Source: Euborellia annulipes
Lineage: Eukaryota; Arthropoda; Insecta; Dermaptera; Anisolabididae
DNA: 64,000 bases
Direction of reading: 5' to 3'
NCBI GenBank assembly: GCA_023213315.1
Contig: JAKCPI010014408.1
Coordinates: 17,159-81,158 of the forward strand
Shown: piece by piece, positions 42,340 to 54,112 of the stretch
Numbering within the stretch: position 1 is the stretch's first letter
Layout: every line of letters begins with the position of its first letter
Program-made: the position numbers and the translations under genes
The notes under the pieces: generated by a model
What the model saw: only the letters and a program-made list of their open reading frames with translations
What the model was told of the DNA's origin: nothing
The model's database searches: none

Positions 42340-42895
42340 TGAAGAAAAGAATAGCAGCTAGATAAATTTTCATTTATTAGGTCCTTTAGGCTGACATTTC
42401 GGTCTTGGTCAAAACCATCCTCAGAGCTTACGAGCTGTCAATATAGGCATACAATTAAATATTCAATCATATATGTAATGAACATAAAAATTAAGTTATG
42501 TATAATTAATGTTCATAATATATATTTAATGATTGAATAATATGAAAGAAAACAATAATTTTAATACAAGCCAATCAGTACAGGCAGTGGTTTTGAAATG
42601 AATTGCCTACCACTGTCTATACTTATTATTAATATACTTACTGTACTTAATATTAATACTCAGTATTAATATTATTGTGTTTTCTTTCATATTATTCAAT
42701 CATTTAACATATTAATATCATTAATTATAAATAACTTAATTTCTACGTTCATTACATATATGATTGAATATTTATTTGTGTGCCTATATTAGCAGCAAGC
42801 TCTGAGGATAGTCTTGACCAAGACCGAAACGTCAGCATAAAGAGCCTAATAAATGAAATATTATCTAACTGCTATTCTTTTCTTCATACAGTAAA
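42340..42895. repeat. large fold-back with paired GAAACGTC motifs
   Basis: Arms of about 200 bases: GAAAAGAATAGCAGCTAGAT / TCTAACTGCTATTCTTTTC, then GGACCGAAA-type motifs (GGCTGACATTTCGGTCTTGG, CCAAGACCGAAACGTCAGCA), then TATATGTAATGAACATA / CGTTCATTACATATATGATT. The centre has CAGGCAGTGG / CCACTGTCTA and AT-rich repeats. Flanks unresolved. Confidence 0.78.
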
Positions 42896-42909
42896 TATTA
42901 ACTTCTATT

Positions 42910-43150
42910 TAGGATTTTGTTCAAAAGCTTATTTTCATCCCTTGCCTAACTTAAATATAAAATTTCAACCCCATAGCTCTTTTAGTTCCTGAGATATTGT
43001 TCACAGACAGACCATGTCGCCAAAACCACTTTTGGTGATTCAGAGGACCTTAAAACGTGATGATCCATCAAAATTTCGACATCGAATTTTTGACATGAAA
43101 CCAATACTTTCTTCCTATATATTTCAATACATAGGATAAGAGAAACTAAA
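42910..43150 (-). repeat. family A, 5' part
   Basis: GATTTTGTTCAAAAGCTTAT to GGATAAGAGAAACTA. The microsatellite region is shortened to TTCACAGACAGACCATG. Confidence 0.78.
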
Positions 43151-44124
43151 AATCAAAATTTTATTTAAAAAAAAAAAAAAAAGAAGTATAATATTTAAAT
43201 TGAATATCTGATAAGATTGATAAGATTCTGTTACAAAAAAGAAAAATCACCTCTACTACGAATAAAGATCTGAATAAATATCCCAGTTTTGATCTAAATT
43301 AAAAAAGTTTAAAATTAAAAACGTCTGGAATTTTTCAAACATTAATTTAATCTGAAATAATACAAAAAAATCATCATTTGGCCTGGTTAAATCAATAATA
43401 TAACAAATGAACAAAAAAAAAAAAATAGTGTCATTTAATTATAATTAATTCATATGTTTTTCAACATAAAGTTGACTGATAGCCGAGCTTTTTTTTATTG
43501 TGGTTAACAAACCATCAAAATGATGGTGTAATCTCATTAAAATTGAAATATTTTGACAAATGTCTGTTATTATTATTGTAATATGGGCGCGTCCTTGACT
43601 GGTACAATTTCTATATAAAATAAAAAAATCCTACATATAATACTGTTTAGATCATTAACAAAAACAATATGATCTTTGGTTAATTGCTTACAAAAGTTAT
43701 ATTCATTATTTTTAAGCATTCATTTAAAGTCCCTTTCAACCCGCTTAGATGAAAATATCATTCTATATAACACAGCCATTAGTTCTAAGGACATTTCAAG
43801 CCGTCAGCTCCATATTCACCCTTCAGCAATTGCGCTACTGCAAGCGATGATGTACCAATGCTAATTAATTAATGTTAATTAATTAACATGAAGTTTAGAT
43901 TATAGAGCATCCCTTTAAGTGTCATGAATTTCCAATTCATAATTAAAAACAATCCATCCGCATTTCTAGATTCGAATACAACGCTTTGTGTTGAATGTCA
44001 GGATATTTTAACATATATAAATAGGGAAAGCCTCAAAGGTTTCTTCAGTGAATAATAATTTTGTCTAAATAAAATTAAAGGTCTTTTCAATTTTAATTTA
44101 TTCAAATAGGATTAAATAAAAAAA
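43151..44124. other. AT-rich intron stretch
   Basis: No shared repeat and no credible frame. The small perfect inverted word TTAATTAATTAAC sits near 43863-43887. Confidence 0.5.
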
Positions 44125-44370
44125 AAATCTGGTGTGACTGTTCGCAGATATATTAGAATTCAAGATAAAGAATTTATAAACATAAGAATATTTGTTAGAG
44201 CACAAGTATTAAATGTTTTCTTCTTCAGGAGTTAAAAAATATGGCCTGCTTGATTATACAGCACACAACTTTCTCTTACTTTCGATTAGTGAAAGTTGTT
44301 TTCGATGCTTGTCCCCGCAATATTTTGAAATATTTAGTTTCCAACAATACAGTATATTTGAATTAAAGAT
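44125..44370 (-). repeat. family A fragments, rearranged
   Basis: An ATCTGGTGTGACTG start joined to AGATATATTAGAATTCAAGA, then a second hairpin remnant (44260-44310) and GAAATATTTAGTTTCCAACA. Confidence 0.6.
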
Positions 44371-44383
44371 ATAATTTTTTTTT

Positions 44384-45070
44384 TACTTTCTCTTACCTAT
44401 GTATATATGTAATATATATATAAAGAGAAAGTATTGGATTCATGTCAAAAATTCGATGTCGAGATTTTGATGGATCTTCACGTTTTGAGGTCCCCTGAAT
44501 CCAAAAAAGTGGTTTTCGCGACATGGTCTGTCTGTGGGTGGTGGGTGTGTGTGTGTGTGGGTGTGGGTGTGGGTGGGTGTGTGTTCAATTTTAAGCATGG
44601 AGGAATTGAGCTATGAGGCTGAAATTTTATATTTAAGTTAAACACCCCCCGGGACCGGAAAAATAAGCTTTTAATCAAAATCGGCCAAATATTACTAGTA
44701 CTTTACTGATGTACTTTTTCAGTTTTTTTCGATTTTCTCAAAATTTGCTCCAACGATTTTTTTTTTAAATTCAAAAATCAGTTATTTTTTAGGTTCTCTT
44801 TAAAATGTATATTCTCATTTTGCAATTGAAGTCTTCTGAAGACCACTTTACTCTTGTATTTCATAGGGAAGATAGGAGAAATGGTTGCCATGGTAACAAA
44901 ATATAAATATTTTCCCATACTTATAAATTTTACATCTGAATTCATATGTTCCGTACTGTCGGGAACTAAATATATGTCGACACAAAAAATCTGGTGTGAC
45001 AAGCACAGTACACAACTTTCGATTACCGAAGGTAAGAGAAAGTTGTGTACTGTGTGCCATCACACCAGAT
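44384..45070 (+). repeat. family A, complete copy
   Basis: 687 bases from TACTTTCTCTTACC to CACACCAGAT; G/T microsatellite at 44533-44585. The terminal hairpin (44988-45070) has an almost perfect stem (AGCACAGTACACAACTTTC / GAAAGTTGTGTACTGTG). Confidence 0.88.
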
Positions 45071-45109
45071 TTTTTTCATTTATTTCTCCATTTAGCCGGA
45101 GGCCATAGG

Positions 45110-45310
45110 GGTGATTATAAACATAGAAAAGTATTTATATTACCATTTGTCCTATCTTTCCTATGCAGTTCAAACAATTTCGAAGGTAAAATGAAAATAT
45201 ACATTTTAAAGAGCATCTAAAAAAAATTGAATGAATCAATATCGTAAGAGCGAATTTAAAGAAAATCGAAAAAAGTACATCAGTTAAGTACTAGTACTAT
45301 ATATTACATA
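45110..45310 (-). repeat. family A middle fragment, opposed to the previous copy
   Basis: TTTGTCCTATCTTTCCTATG, AAATGAAAATATACATTTTA AAGAGCATC and AAGTACTAGTACT, in reverse order to 44384-45070, so the two form an inverted pair. Confidence 0.65.
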
Positions 45311-45908
45311 CCGATCTTAGTACGAATTCGAAATTTTTACATAAATCGAATAGTCTACTTTCTCTTTCCATATACTATCTGTATCAGTCAAAAGTATTCA
45401 TCTCTAATGGTTAGAGAAAAAAACTCTAAATCTTAGAGAGTCCAAGTTCATTTAAGCTATGCAACCAACATACAGAGGCAAATACCTTAATTAATTTATC
45501 AATCTTATCCAAAAACATTTAAAAAAATAAATTAATATCTTCTCTTTAATCACGTCTCTAGGAAGGGCTCTAGTCAGATCCCTAGCCAATTGGTACTTTT
45601 GGCTTATACAGATAATATATTAACATACAGGTAAGAGAAAGTAGATAAACGTCTTCCTAATAAAATTCGAGGGCCAAATTTGATATCTAATCTACCCCCA
45701 ATAGAATTGGCCAATTACAAATTTACTTTTTTCAATTGTCTCAAGATCGGCTCTAATAATATTGATAATTTTTTAGATGCCCCTTATCACTGCTCATAAT
45801 TAGTCAGTTCGATGAGTTAGCTATTTGGGGTTGCCTTCCCTCCCAGCAAAAATTAACAAATTTAAGTCCACTTTTATTAAAGCTTTTGTGGTTTGAAATA
45901 TTATTATT
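45311..45908. other. AT-rich intron stretch with small family A and C scraps
   Basis: TACAGGTAAGAGAAAGTAGA at 45629 is a lone family A 5' end; GATGAGTTAGCTATTTGGGG TTGCC at 45810 resembles family C. Nothing else. Confidence 0.5.
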
Positions 45909-46074
45909 AGGAGAATTTTTAATTATATACCACATTTTTGTATTAAATATTTATTAAAAATATATAAATACTGTACAACGTTTTAACTGCTTATTCTGCA
46001 GCCGTTATCAAGCACTGTGCACTTGCTCCGACTCACAAAAATGTGGTCTATAATTAAAAATTCTCCTAATAATT
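45909..46074. repeat. fold-back with TTATTAGGAGAATT ends
   Basis: TTATTAGGAGAATTTTTAAT TATATACCACATTTTTGT and its inverted partner (about 37 paired bases, one or two mismatches). GTACAACGTTTTAACTG inside is a motif variant. A relative with one arm is at 57240-57370 (AATGTGGTCTATAATTAAAA). Confidence 0.78.
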
Positions 46075-46552
46075 AAGTCCACTTTATTTTTCCAAAAAAA
46101 CTTTTTTCATTTTATTTCATTTCATCCTTATATGCACACACAATCCCCTTTCGTCCTATTTCTATTATTACACTGTTTTTTTTTCTCTAATACCAAAACG
46201 AATTTGATTCAGACAACGTATAAATAAAAAAATTCCCAGTAGAATTGTTTTATTGATGAGTTTTCTCCCCTTAAAAAAAATACGCAGGGATATTAAAAAG
46301 AGAACATGCAATGACTTGATGGAAAAAAATCGTCTCGACAATCCTAAAATGAACCACCTCCGCCCACCCCTTTTCCGATTTGATGTGGTTCATTCGTTTG
46401 ACATTTTCCTTCCTAAAAGTAACAAGGGGCTGACAAGTCGCGTTTGCTGCCCCGTTTGCTCACTGAAAACCTCCCTCCCGGAATTTTGTGACAGAAAAGC
46501 ATGGGTTGCCTTTGATGATGGGGCTGACACGATGTTTTTTTTTTTTTTTTAG

Positions 46553-46681
46553 CACTACCGAGGCAGCTTGAAGAGTCTGAATACCGGCATCGTGACACTG
46601 CTCAACTACGGGAAACACGTGCCACCTGCTGTATCACACGTCACACTGGCACACGAGATTGGTCATAATTTCGGCTCACCG
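46553..46681 (+). CDS. ADAM10: ADAM10/Kuzbanian-family metalloprotease, internal exon (zinc-binding motif)
   Basis: The exon encodes 43 residues, from [14 protein letters not shown] to [17 protein letters not shown] supplies the first two zinc-ligand histidines and the catalytic glutamate of the metzincin motif HExxHxxGxxH. The exon stops after the proline, so the third histidine must come from the next exon. The acceptor AG at 46551-46552 follows a run of 16 T's, the donor is GTGAGT at 46682, and both junctions are phase 0. Together with the previous exon this gives an uninterrupted ADAM10-type catalytic core of 84 residues with no stop or frameshift. Its GC content is well above the surroundings, as expected for a conserved exon. 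The Met-turn, disintegrin, cysteine-rich, transmembrane and cytoplasmic parts are not visible in the window. Confidence 0.96.
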
Positions 46682-46689
46682 GTGAGTCT

Positions 46690-47729
46690 TGCTATTATTA
46701 TTAAAATTTCTTTTGAAATAAGCTATAAAAGATAATTGAATTTTAAAATAAGTTTAATATATAATTTCTGTTTCATGGGGTGTGGTTAAGTATTTTCAAA
46801 AAATTTCTGCAAAATATTTTCCATAAATTAGAAAATGAAAAACTGTTTGCGAAGTGCATGCTTGTCAAGTTTGCAATTACGTGTGTAGCCCCTTAAAGGC
46901 GTAAGGCTACATGACCTATTCTACCCATTAGTTAATTTTTTAATCAATTGTTTCAAACGTTAGATATCCTTAGAAATATTTCCTGAACTTAGTAGGTTCA
47001 CTCAAGGCGATTCACTAATTTAATTAATTGGATTTTTGGGTTGGTAAACAAAAACCACACTCATGTTACTTTAATTCAATAATTTAATGTGGTTAGATTA
47101 TTTCTGTCCAAAATATTATTAATGAAATCTATTTGTTTTGTTTTAATAAATTAATTATCCTGATCAACTAAATGATTGATAACTTAACAATTTATTAAAT
47201 TTATAATTCAGGCACAAGAACTTTCTTGATTTAGTTACTAGGTCTATATATAATTAGCAAGGGATGTTAATTTTTGTCATAAAGTCTGCAAGATTCGACA
47301 TCTATAATGATTTTTCTTTTCAAAGTTTTCAAATTTAATGTTTTTTTTTTTTTTTTTTTAATTTATTGATCTCACAAGCAGAGAGTGGAAATTAAAAAAA
47401 AAAAAAAAAAATAATCAATAGGGAAGAACCGTCCGTAACTGGTTCGATCGGAACAGGCCACAAACTGGCATTAGAGAGAAAGAGAAGAGACCCTCTTCCT
47501 CAAACAAGACATTCCCCTTAAGAGTGATTAATTATTTCGAAAGGATTAAGATGTAAATTGAAACTGATTACAATGGACATTCGAAAAATTGGATTTCTCT
47601 GAAAAATTCGTTCATCGAGAAATAATCATTAATTTATTAAAAAATCTGAACATATTGTTTTCTTCAGTAATAGTGGGAGTTTGAAGGGTTGATTCGTTCT
47701 GTTAAATAGCGATACGCTCTCTAAAGTGA
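46690..47729. other. intron stretch, nothing recognised
   Basis: AT-rich, with a T-run (47340-47358) and an A-run (47395-47412). Confidence 0.5.
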
Positions 47730-48031
47730 CCCATACACGCCGTTCTTTGGTTCCTTTCGGATCCGGCCATTTTTCACCACACACACATATGAGCCAACAA
47801 ACGAGCCAAATCCGCATATGTGTGTCATTAAATATCGTATCTGAGGCACGAGCCCGATCCGTGAGGGCCTACACACGTGCGGATCTGCTCCCGTCCGGAG
47901 CCGGACAAAAGGCCCTGACGGATAGGTCCCGGCTCGGCTTGGCTCGCGAGAGCCCACACATACATGCGGATTTGCCTCGTTTAAAGGCGAGCCGAGCCGG
48001 GCTCGCGTACTATAAGTATGGCGTGTATGGG
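47730..48031. mobile_element. GC-rich MITE with CCCATACACGCC ends
   Basis: CCCATACACGCC and GGCGTGTATGGG are inverted ends. The inside is GC-rich and partly self-complementary (CACACATATG / CGCATATGTGTG, GCTCGCGAGAGCC, GAGCCGAGCC). No target duplication is obvious. A 133-codon frame through it is an artefact of its GC content. Confidence 0.65.
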
Positions 48032-48131
48032 GCGCTTAAGGACCGGTTTCTTCAGATATTGTTTCGGATAAGTTACTTGATTATGACTTTCAAGTTTTCA
48101 GTTCTAGTTAAGCTATCATATGATTAAACAA

Positions 48132-48312
48132 GAGCCCAGTTCGTAGTTTTTTGACCCTCGGCCAGGTAAATAGTCTCCACAACATAAAACTCTGTCGAGG
48201 AAACAGGGCTTTAATTAGATAAGGGATGACCTTATCTAATTAAAGTCAAAACTGTTTCCTGTACAGAGAGTTTTATTTCGTGGAGACTAATCGCCTGGCT
48301 GCCTGCTCCTTT
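48132..48312. repeat. fold-back family B
   Basis: GCCAGGTAAATAGTCTCCAC..ATAAAACTCTG on the left; CAGAGAGTTTTATTTCGTGG AGACTAATCGCC on the right; inner AATTAGATAAGGGATGACC / GACCTTATCTAATTAAAG. Confidence 0.78.
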
Positions 48313-49727
48313 CATCTATTCTCTATTGTTTTTTACATTGAATTATAGAATTATAATGAGCTTATTAAGAGGATCCCAACTTTTTTGCTATTTTCATGAG
48401 TAGAATAAGAATTCATCTCTAAATACAAATTCAAAAAAATCTCAATTTTTCTATTATAATATCAACTTGATTGATAAAGAGATATTCAATTCAAATAACT
48501 ATTTACAAAAAGTCAAAACCTTATTCCCTTCATTCTTATTCTTAATCGGAATCGTTATGCGGTTTTGAAACTTGAGTGGCCTTCTCAAGAGAACTTGGTA
48601 AAGAGAAGGAGGGAAAGGAAAGAGCGAGCGCATCTCTTTTGAAAAACTTTGCAAACTCCAAGCCAAGTAGCAGCAGCAACAGCACAAGTCCTGATTCCAT
48701 ATTTCACTTCAATAGGAATTGTAGTCACGATATGAAAATCCATTTTCACATTGCGATTAGTTCGGGGGCGAAGTTGGGAATTTGTTGTTGGCCGACACCG
48801 ACAGCGCGCCAACCAAGCCCAACAAACAAGTCAAAACTTTTCAAAAGCAAATTATTCATACTAACAAATTTCTATATCATATCGTGTTATTTGCACTAAA
48901 ACATGAGAGGCGTTAATTTATTCATGATAGTTCTCCTCTTTCGCTTCTTATTTTCTTTTGTTTATTATATATTTATAAAAACCTTTTGTTTTATAAAAAT
49001 AAATTAGAAATATTTGCTTTTTTTTGTTCATTCTAAAAGGAGATAAAGCGCTTGTTCTTGACATATTAAAAGAATAAATAATCGGATTTATATTTTAAAA
49101 ACAAAGAAATCTACTATTTTAGATGAGTTACCTTGTGTTAGAACAGGAATGTCCACATCATCTCTTATCGAATTACAAATTTTTACTTTGCAAAGCTAGC
49201 AGTTAATTAGGGATTAATTTTATAACACGGATCGTCTGTCAGTTTGTCGACACATGTAGAGCAAATTGGTTTGAAAGGATTTGTCTGAAATTTCATATAT
49301 AAGCTTCACCCATCAATATAATCAAGGAATTGAACCGAAACGCAACCAAAAATTGTATTAGTATTTATATTTATAATTTAAACTTCCCCCGAAATATCAC
49401 TGGATGTCAAAATTTCTAAAACCGAATATCGAGGAATCCTTTACTTTTGGGCCCAAAGGTCCCCTTCCCCTTTAGACAGAAAAAATATTATTTTAATCAG
49501 ACTGCTATTTTGATTTCGGAATTATAATAAAATATAGATAGTAAATCGTTTTTATCCGTATTACCCTCCCCTTCTTGAATCTGCCACTGCGAAGAGGCAG
49601 TTCGCATTTCCTACATTAAAATTTTGGGGCTTCCTCTTAAAAAATCCTGGGATCGCCACTGGTTATTTATTATATATATATACATATAGAAGATGTAAAA
49701 CACTTGATGGGATGATAGAAAAATTTA
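48313..49727. other. intron stretch with a non-repetitive GC-richer block
   Basis: 48540-48835 (AGCAGCAGCAACAGCACAAG, CCGACACCGACAGCGCGCCA) is GC-richer and not shared with any repeat here. Overlapping frames on both strands show no domain. It could be a conserved intronic element. hAT-like ends CACTGGATGTC (49396) and GATCGCCACTGG (49662) suggest a decayed element from about 49396 to 49665. Confidence 0.4.
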
Positions 49728-50095
49728 GAATACTAGTACTTTACTGATGTACTTTTTCAGTTTTTTTTTTTTCGATTTTCTCAGAATTCGCTGCAACGAT
49801 TTTGATTAAAATTCAATTATTTTTTAGATGCTTTTTAAAATGTATATTCTCATTTTGCCATTCAAATCTTCTGAAGACCACTTTACTCTTGTACTTCATA
49901 GGAAAGATAGGAAAAATTAGTAACAATATATAAATTTTTTCCTATGTTTATAAATTTTACATCTTGAATTCTAATACATTATATGTATATATATATTATA
50001 TATTGGTTGAAACTAAATATATGTCGACACGAAAAATCTCGTGTCTCTTACCTTCGGTAATCGAAAGTTGTGTGCTGTGCAACCAGTCAGAATTT
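49728..50095 (+). repeat. family A, 3' half
   Basis: From ACTAGTACTTTACTGATGTA to a shortened hairpin (CTCTTACCTTCGGTAATCGA AAG). GGTTGCCATGG is deleted and the AT loop near 49990 is expanded. Confidence 0.78.
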
Positions 50096-51239
50096 TTGCA
50101 CTTCAGTCAATATGTATAGGCATCCTGATTATATTCCAAATTCCAATAAGGCTCAATTTCTGCTTGATCTAATTAGTTAATTAAAGTGATAAATAATAAA
50201 ATTACTCTCATATATCTCTATTAATTAGTTCCCCTGGCTTTATGAAAGTTTAATATAAGGTTATACAATCATGCCAAGTTGAACGAACATTTATTATTCT
50301 CTTACAATTATACAAAAATTTTTCTTCAAGAAAATTTCTTGCTTAAATAAGATAATTAATATTTCTCTTCGCTTCTTAAAGTTTGTCTTTTTTTTATACT
50401 GAACTTACAATTTTACATACTGTATGTTATATTAAACAAACAGAATTAAATATTTAAGCCATCCTACGATTCTCTTTCAAGGGTTTGTCCCAAAGAATTT
50501 AGGAATGCTTACTATGTGCGTGAGCAAAATCATCAAGTACCGGTATGTACAATCTTATCAAGAAGTTTGTATATCAACATTATTGTAGACACGACTCTAC
50601 AGTTGGTTAGTCTTTGTTTAAAATTCATTAGTTGCTCTCTCTCTCTCCTCTCTCGTTGAATTTACGCCACTATAATTTTCACTTCCATTAAATTAAAAAG
50701 GTATGAAAATTAAATAGAACATTTCGAGAGTATAGTATATCTTCCCTGTGGTTTTTACACTTTTTTCTAATTATTAATTTTTTCTACGTTTTTTGCTGAT
50801 TTTGTTTTCATTTAAATTTTATGAATTGTACTTATATATTCATTCGGAGCTGTTCTTGGAATAAAAATTTCTTTTTTTGGCCTATTAAACAAAAAGTAAT
50901 CTGAAAAGGACTTAGATAAAATATTCTTAAATTAATGAATGAACATCGTTTTAAAATATTTTATTTGGTTTCGTTTTAGTTTATTTGGTTATTTTCATTC
51001 TTTGTTGCTTGGTTATAAAATACTTTATTTTGTTTTTTTAGGTAATAATAATGTTAGGAAAATTGGAAAAAATAAACCAAAACTTAATTTTATTCTGTTC
51101 AGGATTTGACGTTTCAAATGACACCTTTTGAAGTCATCTAATCTATAAACATTTAAGAGTTAAATAAATTGCTAAAAAAATTTACGTTTATTAACTAAAA
51201 TTTTTTTCGTAACAATACCCCAGCAGGTATAATAATAAT
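50096..51239. other. AT-rich intron stretch
   Basis: CT tract at 50635-50655. 51095-51150 carries a motif variant (minus strand TTTGAAACGTCAAATCCTGA). No gene. Confidence 0.5.
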
Positions 51240-51592
51240 CAGGTCTATTCTCTAAGCAGAAACGTTAACTTTTAACATCTGTATACAGTGTTAATTCATT
51301 TTAACACATCCTTGCCTCAAATTGCTATTCTGAAAGCAAAAAATTTAAAGCCCAAGCGTTAACATTTAGTCAATAGTGTTAAAAATTAATGTTATGTTTA
51401 GGGGGTGCCTTTAATATTTTAACGCCTTATTTAACGCTTAAAAATGACGTCTTTAACCTAAAAAGTAAGTTTATGGTTTTGACATGTTTGCATGTTAACA
51501 TCGCTGTTAAAACATTTTTTTAACTCTGATGTTATTACTTTACTTTTTAACACCCATTTGTTGGTGTTAAATTTTTTTAGAGAATAGACCTG
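51240..51592. mobile_element. MITE H, uninterrupted copy
   Basis: CAGGTCTATTCTCTAA and TTAGAGAATAGACCTG are perfect 16-base inverted ends. The inner GCGTTAACATTTAGTCAATA and GGGGTGCCTTTAATATTTTA match the copy at 38172, giving the empty-site reference for that hAT insertion. Target duplication unclear. Confidence 0.83.
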
Positions 51593-52583
51593 ATTCAGTA
51601 TACTGAATCTTGTTTTTATTTAAATTTGATGAATTTGAGTTTCTTTCTTTCGAGGTTCACTCACTCGAGTTATTTACAGTTAGTATTGTTATTTACGTAA
51701 ATAGCTGTTGTTTCCAGTTATTGTACTATTGTAAAAAATAACTACAAAATCGTGTAAATAGCCCAAGTCTGTCCAGGATACACAACTGACAATATTTATT
51801 TGTTAAAAAGTAATTTTATTATTTTTACTATAAATTCAGTTTTATAACTATTTTCACCTATAAAAGAATAGAGCAGTAAATAATAATGAAACTAATTTAA
51901 CTTTATAGCATGTCAGGAATGAATGATTGAAAAGCGAATTATAATTGGCCTATTAAAAAAAAAAAAACTCAACAAAAAGTTTCTTAATAAAACGTTGGTT
52001 ATTCAACTTTGTTTAATTTTATTAGATTTTATATTAAATAATATTTTGAATTTTAATGGTTGTTAAATTCAGTTTATTATAATAGTACAGAAATAAAATA
52101 GGTAATAATAAATGAATAAAAAACATTTATAACCATAATATTATTTCAATTTTCTGTTGGGGTTGAGGGTTAAAAAACTTGGAGGGTGAGAGAAGCGAAT
52201 ACTTAATAAAATTTTAAAGTTTCTGATTTTTCTGAACTTTTCAACATTCGTGGGATTTCCGAGAAAAAATTTTTTTTTCTCAATTTATTTAATTATTTTT
52301 AGAGATGTAGGATATAATTTTATTAAATTTCATTGATCTGACTTAATCGTGACCCCACATACACCTAAATATAATTCTAAAAATGGTTATTTTAAACTCA
52401 GGGAGGTCTTGAAACATCAAGAATCATCAAAATCTCAAAGTCGAATTTTTGATGATTACATTTAGTCTGTCTCGAGGGCGTAGTGAGGAAAATCACATGC
52501 GCACTAACGAAAGCAATACATTTTTGCATGCACCGGATGCCCTAAGACGCTTAATTGAACAGATCTAATACTTTCTCTGATTC
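51593..52583. other. AT-rich intron stretch
   Basis: Nothing recognised. Confidence 0.5.
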
Positions 52584-52773
52584 ATATAGGTCAGCGTTTT
52601 CCAAACTGTGAGGCGCGCCTCCCTAGGGAGGCGCGTACTAGTCTAAGGGGAGGCGTGAATATTGGCCACCAGGACCAATTTTCCAAATGATAAAATAATA
52701 AAATTTACAAGGTTCTGGGACGGAGGTTTTCCTTAATTAAAATAATATATATGAATAAATAAATAAATAGCCC

Positions 52774-53044
52774 CCGGGTGTGGCGTAGTAGGTAGCGTGC
52801 CTACCTCCTATACCAAACGTCGCGGGTTCGGACCCAGGCAGTCCGAGGATTTTATTTAAGCCATTTGGATACCAGATGGCTTAAATAGAAATGCCTGACC
52901 CCACAATTGATATATTCTCTACAACGGTTATCGTCAAAGTCTTAAATGGCCTAAGTTGCAGAAAAGACTGCATGAATGTGTGTGTGAATGTGAGTGTGAA
53001 TGAGAAAAAAGTGTGAATGTTTAAAAAAAAAAAAAAAAAAAAAA
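52774..53044 (+). mobile_element. tRNA-derived SINE1, full length with poly-A
   Basis: GGTGTGGCGTAGTAGGTAGC (A-box-like TGGCGTAGTAGG), GTCGCGGGTTCGGACCCAGG (B box), the body TTATTTAAGCCATTTGGATA, CTTAAATGGCCTAAGTTGCA, GTGTGAATGTGAGTGTGAAT repeats and an A23-like tail. The best complete + strand copy. Confidence 0.86.
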
Positions 53045-53861
53045 ACGGAGGCGTTGTAACATAAAGTTTAGAAACCACTGGCCTAAAGTAAGACTCATTC
53101 TAGAAAATTATACTATGTGTAAAACCCAAAGGCGGATTCAGGGAAGTTTTTCAGGGTTTTAATTTCTTTCTGACTAGACCCGAAGCTCGCCGAAGGCGAT
53201 AGCATTGTTAATTATTTTATTTATTAGGATTGGATAAGTGGGTGAAAAATTGAAAAAAAATGTTTTTTATAGCTAAATCGAAGCCAAATAAATAGAAAAC
53301 ATTCAAAAAATAGCGTTGATTATTATTTGATTAGGGGGGGGGGATGAAGGGTTGATTATTTAAGAAAGGCCTTGGAATATTCCAAATCACTTGTTGACAT
53401 TCTTTTCCAGTTATAAATAAAGTTAGATTAGAGCAAAAGGTATTTTTTTACTTTTATTAAAAAGGGAATTGTTATTTTCATCTGTTTTTTTCCTAAACAA
53501 ACAGAGAGAGAGTCGAGATTCTCGTTCAGTCCAGTGTGTGGCCTGACGGCAGGCGCGCCTACTGCTTGCTCTCTTATCAAGTTGTGTTTCAAATGAATCA
53601 AAGTGAATAATTAATATAGTGTAACCCACCCTGACCACCCCGTCAACCAGCACACCCTCTTGAGCGTCTTATTAAAGGTAATTATTATGCATTTTATCGT
53701 TGAAAAAAAAAATGATAGAAACAAATAATTTGACTGCGAAAAAACGATTGAATATGAAATTAAATATTTTGTATTTCACTAAGGGTAGAGGGTGAATATA
53801 AGCTGTTGAAAGGGGGAGGGGGAGTGTAGGTGTCATTGAAAAAAATTAGTTTTTTATTGTT

Positions 53862-54112
53862 TTTAAACACTCACACTTTTTTCTCATTCACACTCAACAC
53901 TCATACATACATTCACACATTATTTTCAGCAACTCAGGCCATTTAAGACTTTATACGATAACCGTTATTAATTAATAATATACACATTGGAGGTCCAGGC
54001 ATTTCTATTTAGGCCATTTGGTATCCATTTCAGACTGCCAGGGTTCCGAACCCGCAACGTTCGTTATAGAAAGTAGGCACGCTACCAACTACACCAAGCC
54101 TGAGGGCATTTT
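53862..54112 (-). mobile_element. tRNA-derived SINE1, near full length
   Basis: ACACTCACACTTTTTTCTCA, TTTTCAGCAACTCAGGCCAT, GATAACCGTTATTAATTAA, GGTCCAGGCATTTCTATTTA, CCGAACCCGCAACGTTCGTT and GCACGCTACCAACTACACCA AGCC: tail to head on the + strand. Confidence 0.82.

Larger units (their letters stand above)
37854..46552 (+). other. intron of the ADAM10-family gene (8.7 kb)
   Basis: The intron is bounded by GTAAGT and a T16-AG acceptor, phase 0. It is filled with transposons: SINE2, a MITE split by a hAT element, another hAT MITE, a motif-bearing fold-back and several family A copies. The last 300 bases before the acceptor are non-repetitive and slightly GC-richer, but I recognise no exon there. 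Confidence 0.9.

Noticed and set aside
46253..46552. A 99-codon frame just upstream of the second exon
   Set aside because: It runs into the T16 tract of the acceptor, is in intron sequence and resembles no ADAM segment.
47726..48127. A 133-codon GC-rich frame
   Set aside because: Lies within the CCCATACACGCC-ended MITE; overlapping frames on the opposite strand are also open.
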